A DNA stretch of 64,000 nucleotides, taken from NCBI GenBank assembly GCA_036785705.1, contig JAWUZG010000084.1:16691501-16755500 (forward strand). Reading direction: 5' to 3'. The translations under genes were made by a program, and so were the position numbers. This document shows, one piece after another, positions 60,167-64,000 of this stretch (within the stretch, counting starts at the first letter, position 1; the number at the start of each line of letters is the position of its first letter). This DNA is from Acanthornis magna (Eukaryota; Chordata; Aves; Passeriformes; Acanthizidae). The notes under the pieces were generated by a model. It had not been told where the DNA came from. It worked only from the letters and a program-made list of their open reading frames with translations, and searched no databases.

Positions 60167-60187
60167 AAGACCTTTTTAAAAGGTCTT
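60167..60187. repeat. Near-perfect 21-bp palindrome
   Basis: AAGACCTTTT (60167-60176) and AAAAGGTCTT (60178-60187) are exact complements around one T. It is isolated and its function is unknown. Confidence 0.7.
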
Positions 60188-60213
60188 CTAGTATCAGATC
60201 AGGATACAAACCC

Positions 60214-60226
60214 TTTTTTTTTTTTT
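60214..60226. repeat. T13 homopolymer
   Basis: Thirteen consecutive T with a pyrimidine-rich right flank. Confidence 0.9.
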
Positions 60227-62961
60227 CCCTCCAGTTCACAGTTGTCGTCCCACTGGGGAATCAAACAACTAGATGATCTTGGATGCCAACTTAAGGACCT
60301 GTGACTGGTACAAAATGTGCTCTGGTGGCTTGGAAAGAAGTGGGATAAATAGACAGTGGATGGAAAAACCTTACCCTGTCTAATGCTTCACCTCTCTAAG
60401 ATCAGAGACAACTGTAGCCATGGCATTCTTGTTTTGAACATGATAATGATTAAATCCTTAAAATATTCTTTGCTCTCATTTTTAGAATTAGTGATATTAA
60501 ATATTACTTCTTACTTTATAAAAGCTACTCCACTTCCCAAGCACACAGTGAAAGCAAACTGGTTGCACTGCTTGCCGGTTTCCCACGAGAGTGAGCCAAC
60601 AGAGATCACCTCAGCACCACCACGTGAGCTAATAACACACACCCATGGTAGACTACATCAGTAAGAGCCATCAGCCCTACTGCCTCTGAAACAAGTTTTC
60701 TGGTTTAACTTAGATCATTCAACCATACACCAGAGCCCATCAAAAAACAGTTCTGTCAACTCAGCTGAGAAACTACTGAGCAACTGCTAGGGAAAACACA
60801 ACTACACTGAGAAATAACACTGGCATTTGCTTGCCTGGGTGACTATCACAAGAGTAAAGAGCAAAGGTCAAGAACACAGTTCTTCCTTTCTTCCCTCAAA
60901 TGGTAATGTCAGGCAGTTTAGGGGTTCAGATCTAGCTAAACTATCAGATCTGTACACACTACCCTGACAATAGTGAGTGTGAAAATGTCACTTCCTGCCC
61001 TGATCTCAGCAGACCTGTATTCGTCCTGCAGGTTGGATATCTTTTCTTTCCCACTTGCTGAGGAGACACAGCCTGTGTTTCACCTGTTTTTCATGTGAGG
61101 AACTTGAACCTAGGGTACATTAAAATTTCTCTTCTTCATTATAGCTCCGTTCTCAAATCAGTTATTTCATACTGCCAGTTTTTCTCATTCAGTTGAAGAG
61201 ATCAGGAGTTTCACAGTACTTTGAGCATTTTATCCATCTCAGTTCATACAGTGGATATTGACTCAATGGTGGTCTTAGACTTCATTGTTCTAAGTTTCTG
61301 AAGTAATGGTTTTGATCACAGCTGACAAGGACCTGCAAAGTTTTCCCACTCAGGATTTGCCTCAGCACTATGCACTCTGTGACTGTTTATTGGCTTCACA
61401 TCTGAGTTGTTCTGGTTTAACCATACTGGCCAGGTTCCCAAATGAAGTATCTTCCACTGACCTGGTGTAGCACCTCTGATATTCTTTCTGTACCTATAAA
61501 AATTCTAAAAATGCACAGTTTGATACTCAGGTTTATGTTTTTCCTTAAAGCAAACCTATCAAAAATTCTTTACCTTCTTATGCTGTTCAGAGAAAACACA
61601 AACATAGCTTCCATTACAAATTTAATCAAGATTTAATCACTTGAACAGTAATGGAAAGAAACAGAAAATACTTTCACAATATTAAAATTTACCCACAAGT
61701 ACTCATCTGAAACACTGTGGTTCTGTTTTTTAAAGTTTGTCTTTGTACTAAAATGCTCTCAAACCCTTTCTCTCTGGCAAAGCTGCTATGATTTCAGTTT
61801 CATTAAAGCCAAGCCCTATATGGTTGTAGGAGGTGTCAGGATGGGATAAAAAAAAGGAGTGAAGTACTTTAGTGGCATATGTGACAACCACTTCAAAGCC
61901 ATAAATCCTACGAAAGTACCTCAGAGAATAATGATCAGTCAAGACTTTAATCATCGGCAAAAGCGAGTTGAGAGAATAAGGAGGGCCCTAAGGGTAATAG
62001 CTGTAAAATGAAAGTGTCCACTGAGCGCATTTTTTTCATTACAGACAATTGAGCCATTTCTCAACCTTGTTTATCTTTAGCTTTTCCAGTTAGACCAGAG
62101 GGAGAGGAAGGGATATTACACCCAGATTCTTCCAGTGAAGTAGAAAGAAAAATGCCAGAAATGCTTTAAGACAAACTATTCTACTTTCACAGATCTGGTT
62201 ATGTGCCCTTTTTGGGGGCAGGCTTTCAGGCAGAGTTCCAACCTCTGGTCCCTTGAACAACCAGCATATGGCTGAAATCCAGACTCTGTTCTTAGCCCAG
62301 GATACACAGCATACTCTGGGTATCCTAGCATGAATTTCTGAGTACTGAGACACATAATCCCATTATTCACATTATCCCCAACAATCCTATTGTCTCCTGA
62401 GCCTTCATCTGATCCTTCATGCAGTCTTCCAGTTTAAATGCACCCTGTCCCAAAAGACCTGGGAAATGTGACAGACATGTAAAGTTCTGTAACACAGATG
62501 TTTTACTCCTGCTTTGAAAATCTTATTACTCTTTACGTAGTACTAGGTAGGGTAAAAATTTTGAAAAGATAATCTGGAGATTTACTTTTCACTGGAGCCT
62601 GAAATTCCATCTGAAACAACTGAGCATCATTCAGTTTCCTCCTTCTTTTTCCTGACAGTTTTCGCATAAATACCCTTGGATTTTTTTCTCTAAGTTATGC
62701 AAAAATCAGACAGCTGACACTATAATATCTCTATCTTTAACAAAATTATCAGAACCACAAACACAAGCAGAGTTTTTATAAATCAATAGACTAAAATTTT
62801 CATTTAACACCCTTGACTATTAGTTTTCATTTATAAGTTGAATTAATGCCTAGAAGACCAATTCAATGCAATTCAATTCATTTAAACTCTGTCCATTTAT
62901 TGATTACAAACATAAAAGACCAAAACTGATCAACAATCTGGAAGTATATATTGCTAATATT

Positions 62962-63006
62962 TCATGGAATCTCAGAATATTCTGAGCTGGAAGGGACCCA
63001 CAAGGA
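62962..63006 (-). repeat. 45-bp CR1 LINE 3' tip, minus strand
   Basis: The plus strand reads 'tcatggaatctcag' then 'tattctgagctggaagggaccc' and 'acaagga', which is the extreme 3' end of the same CR1 subfamily as 29751-30098. After position 63006 the similarity stops abruptly, so only the last 45 bp of the element was inserted or has survived. Confidence 0.78.
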
Positions 63007-64000
63007 AAGAACATTTAGCATATTACAGTTTAATAGCAGCTGAAAAGATCAGTATACAGCATGCAGTCTATGATTACACTGCAGCTGCATTTCTGGGATA
63101 TTTTTTAATCCCATTTACTTATCTGAAAGATAAGGAAATGAAAAGCATGAATCAAAAATGTTATACCTGTCTGATATTGTTACTCAAGAAAAAATAAATA
63201 TATTATAAACTCTTTCTGAATGAAGATAAAAGTTGTTTTTGTGTTTTAAGTAATTTGCAAAGCCAAAGGCCAGAATGTTTAAGCTACTCTTCTGACAGAA
63301 GAGCTCAAACACAACAAGTAACTAAAACATTAATAAAGAAAAAACATTCCTGAAGAGGTAAGATTAATATAGATATCTAATTTAGCATCCCTGGTTAATG
63401 TAAAACAGTCTAGGAATAACTATAATTTTTCAAACATCTTGCTGTACTATTGCTTTGTGAAGTTGTTGGGAAGTGCACACTTAGATCCCAGGTTAAGTCA
63501 ATTTTCCACACTTCTGTGAGTTAGGACACAAATGGAGTTGGTACTCAGTCTTTAAGGAACTGAAATCATTGTAGAAATGACTATACTACTGCCTACCCAG
63601 CTTCACCAAAATAGCCCAGTTCTCACTTGGAAAAATGTGGAATCTCTTATTGGATCTTCCATTTCACCTCAAAATAATTGAAGAAAAGAAACTGGTACAT
63701 TTTTCCCCCTTAGGAACCATATTCTGATTGCGTAGGTACGACCCCATGAGATGAACTACATCATTTCCATCCATAAGGAAAGGATGAGGTAAAGTTTTTC
63801 CACATACTGAATTTCTTAAGGACAAACAAAGTCCACCTTATTTTGTGGGGAGAACAACCCCACAAAAAAAAGATTAGCTATTAATAATGGACTAAAAAGC
63901 CAGCTGGAAAATGGAAGCAAACTGGCATAACGTCAACATTATATTTTTTTTTCCCTCATTTTTCAGGGTTTTTAGCATAAATTTATTTAAGCTACAGCAT
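63007..64000. other. AT-rich unique non-coding DNA
   Basis: No gene or repeat is recognised up to the window end. A short open frame (77 codons from 62964) that runs through the CR1 tip is not supported as coding. Confidence 0.7.

Larger units (their letters stand above)
55263..62961. other. Unique non-coding DNA with a multi-hairpin element
   Basis: About 7.7 kb with no supported gene. The standout is the hairpin cluster at 58414-58561. A 21-bp palindrome (60167-60187) and a T13 tract (60214-60226) are also present. A slightly GC-richer patch at about 59600-59830 carries a 98-codon minus-strand frame without recognisable domains; it might be an old transposon remnant. Confidence 0.65.

Overview
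This window looks like non-coding nuclear DNA from a bird. The evidence is a set of CR1 LINE fragments with typical avian 3' ends (tails of the ATTCTATG / ATTCTGTG type) and two solo LTRs of families I recognise from neoavian, especially passerine, genomes. The background is AT-rich and otherwise unique. I found no convincing protein-coding exon, tRNA, rRNA or snRNA, no CpG island and no bacterial features. The open frames of 60-150 codons are scattered over both strands, and the longest (274 codons) is a shadow inside an LTR. The window is best read as a gene desert or part of a very long intron.

Layout. 1-9711: AT-rich unique DNA with one CR1 tail (about 4495-4688). 9712-10281: an old solo LTR on the minus strand. 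10282-20649: unique DNA with one CR1 copy (17880-18275), a 22-base A tract and an interrupted ATT microsatellite. 20650-24935: three CR1 fragments (an old minus-strand piece, a nearly 700-bp plus-strand 3' end, and a minus-strand tail). 24936-41344: unique DNA with a well-preserved minus-strand CR1 (29751-30098) and an internally deleted plus-strand CR1 (33471-33742). 41345-48140: a 450-bp CR1 carrying a 34-bp internal duplication, and a much older minus-strand CR1 (47730-48140). 53870-55257: a 1.39-kb solo LTR with TATA-like and polyadenylation signals, flanked by a perfect 5-bp target-site duplication (AACCT); it is the only sizeable GC-rich block. 55263-64000: unique DNA with a 45-bp CR1 tip (62962-63006).

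The strongest unexplained signal is at 58414-58561. Five inverted repeats lie head to tail in under 150 bp, with perfect stems of 9, 7, 7, 12 and 9 bp. This resembles the multi-hairpin architecture of ancient conserved vertebrate repeats (the EULOR type) or a structured RNA, and matches none of the CR1 or LTR elements here. Secondary signals are four repeat-free, homeodomain/SOX/TCF/octamer-motif-bearing blocks that may be conserved non-coding enhancers (about 36770-37390, 44200-44480, 51480-52080, 52600-52900), and a pair of about 43-bp related sequences 2.4 kb apart, each followed at once by a different hairpin. All family names come from recognition by eye; no database search was possible.
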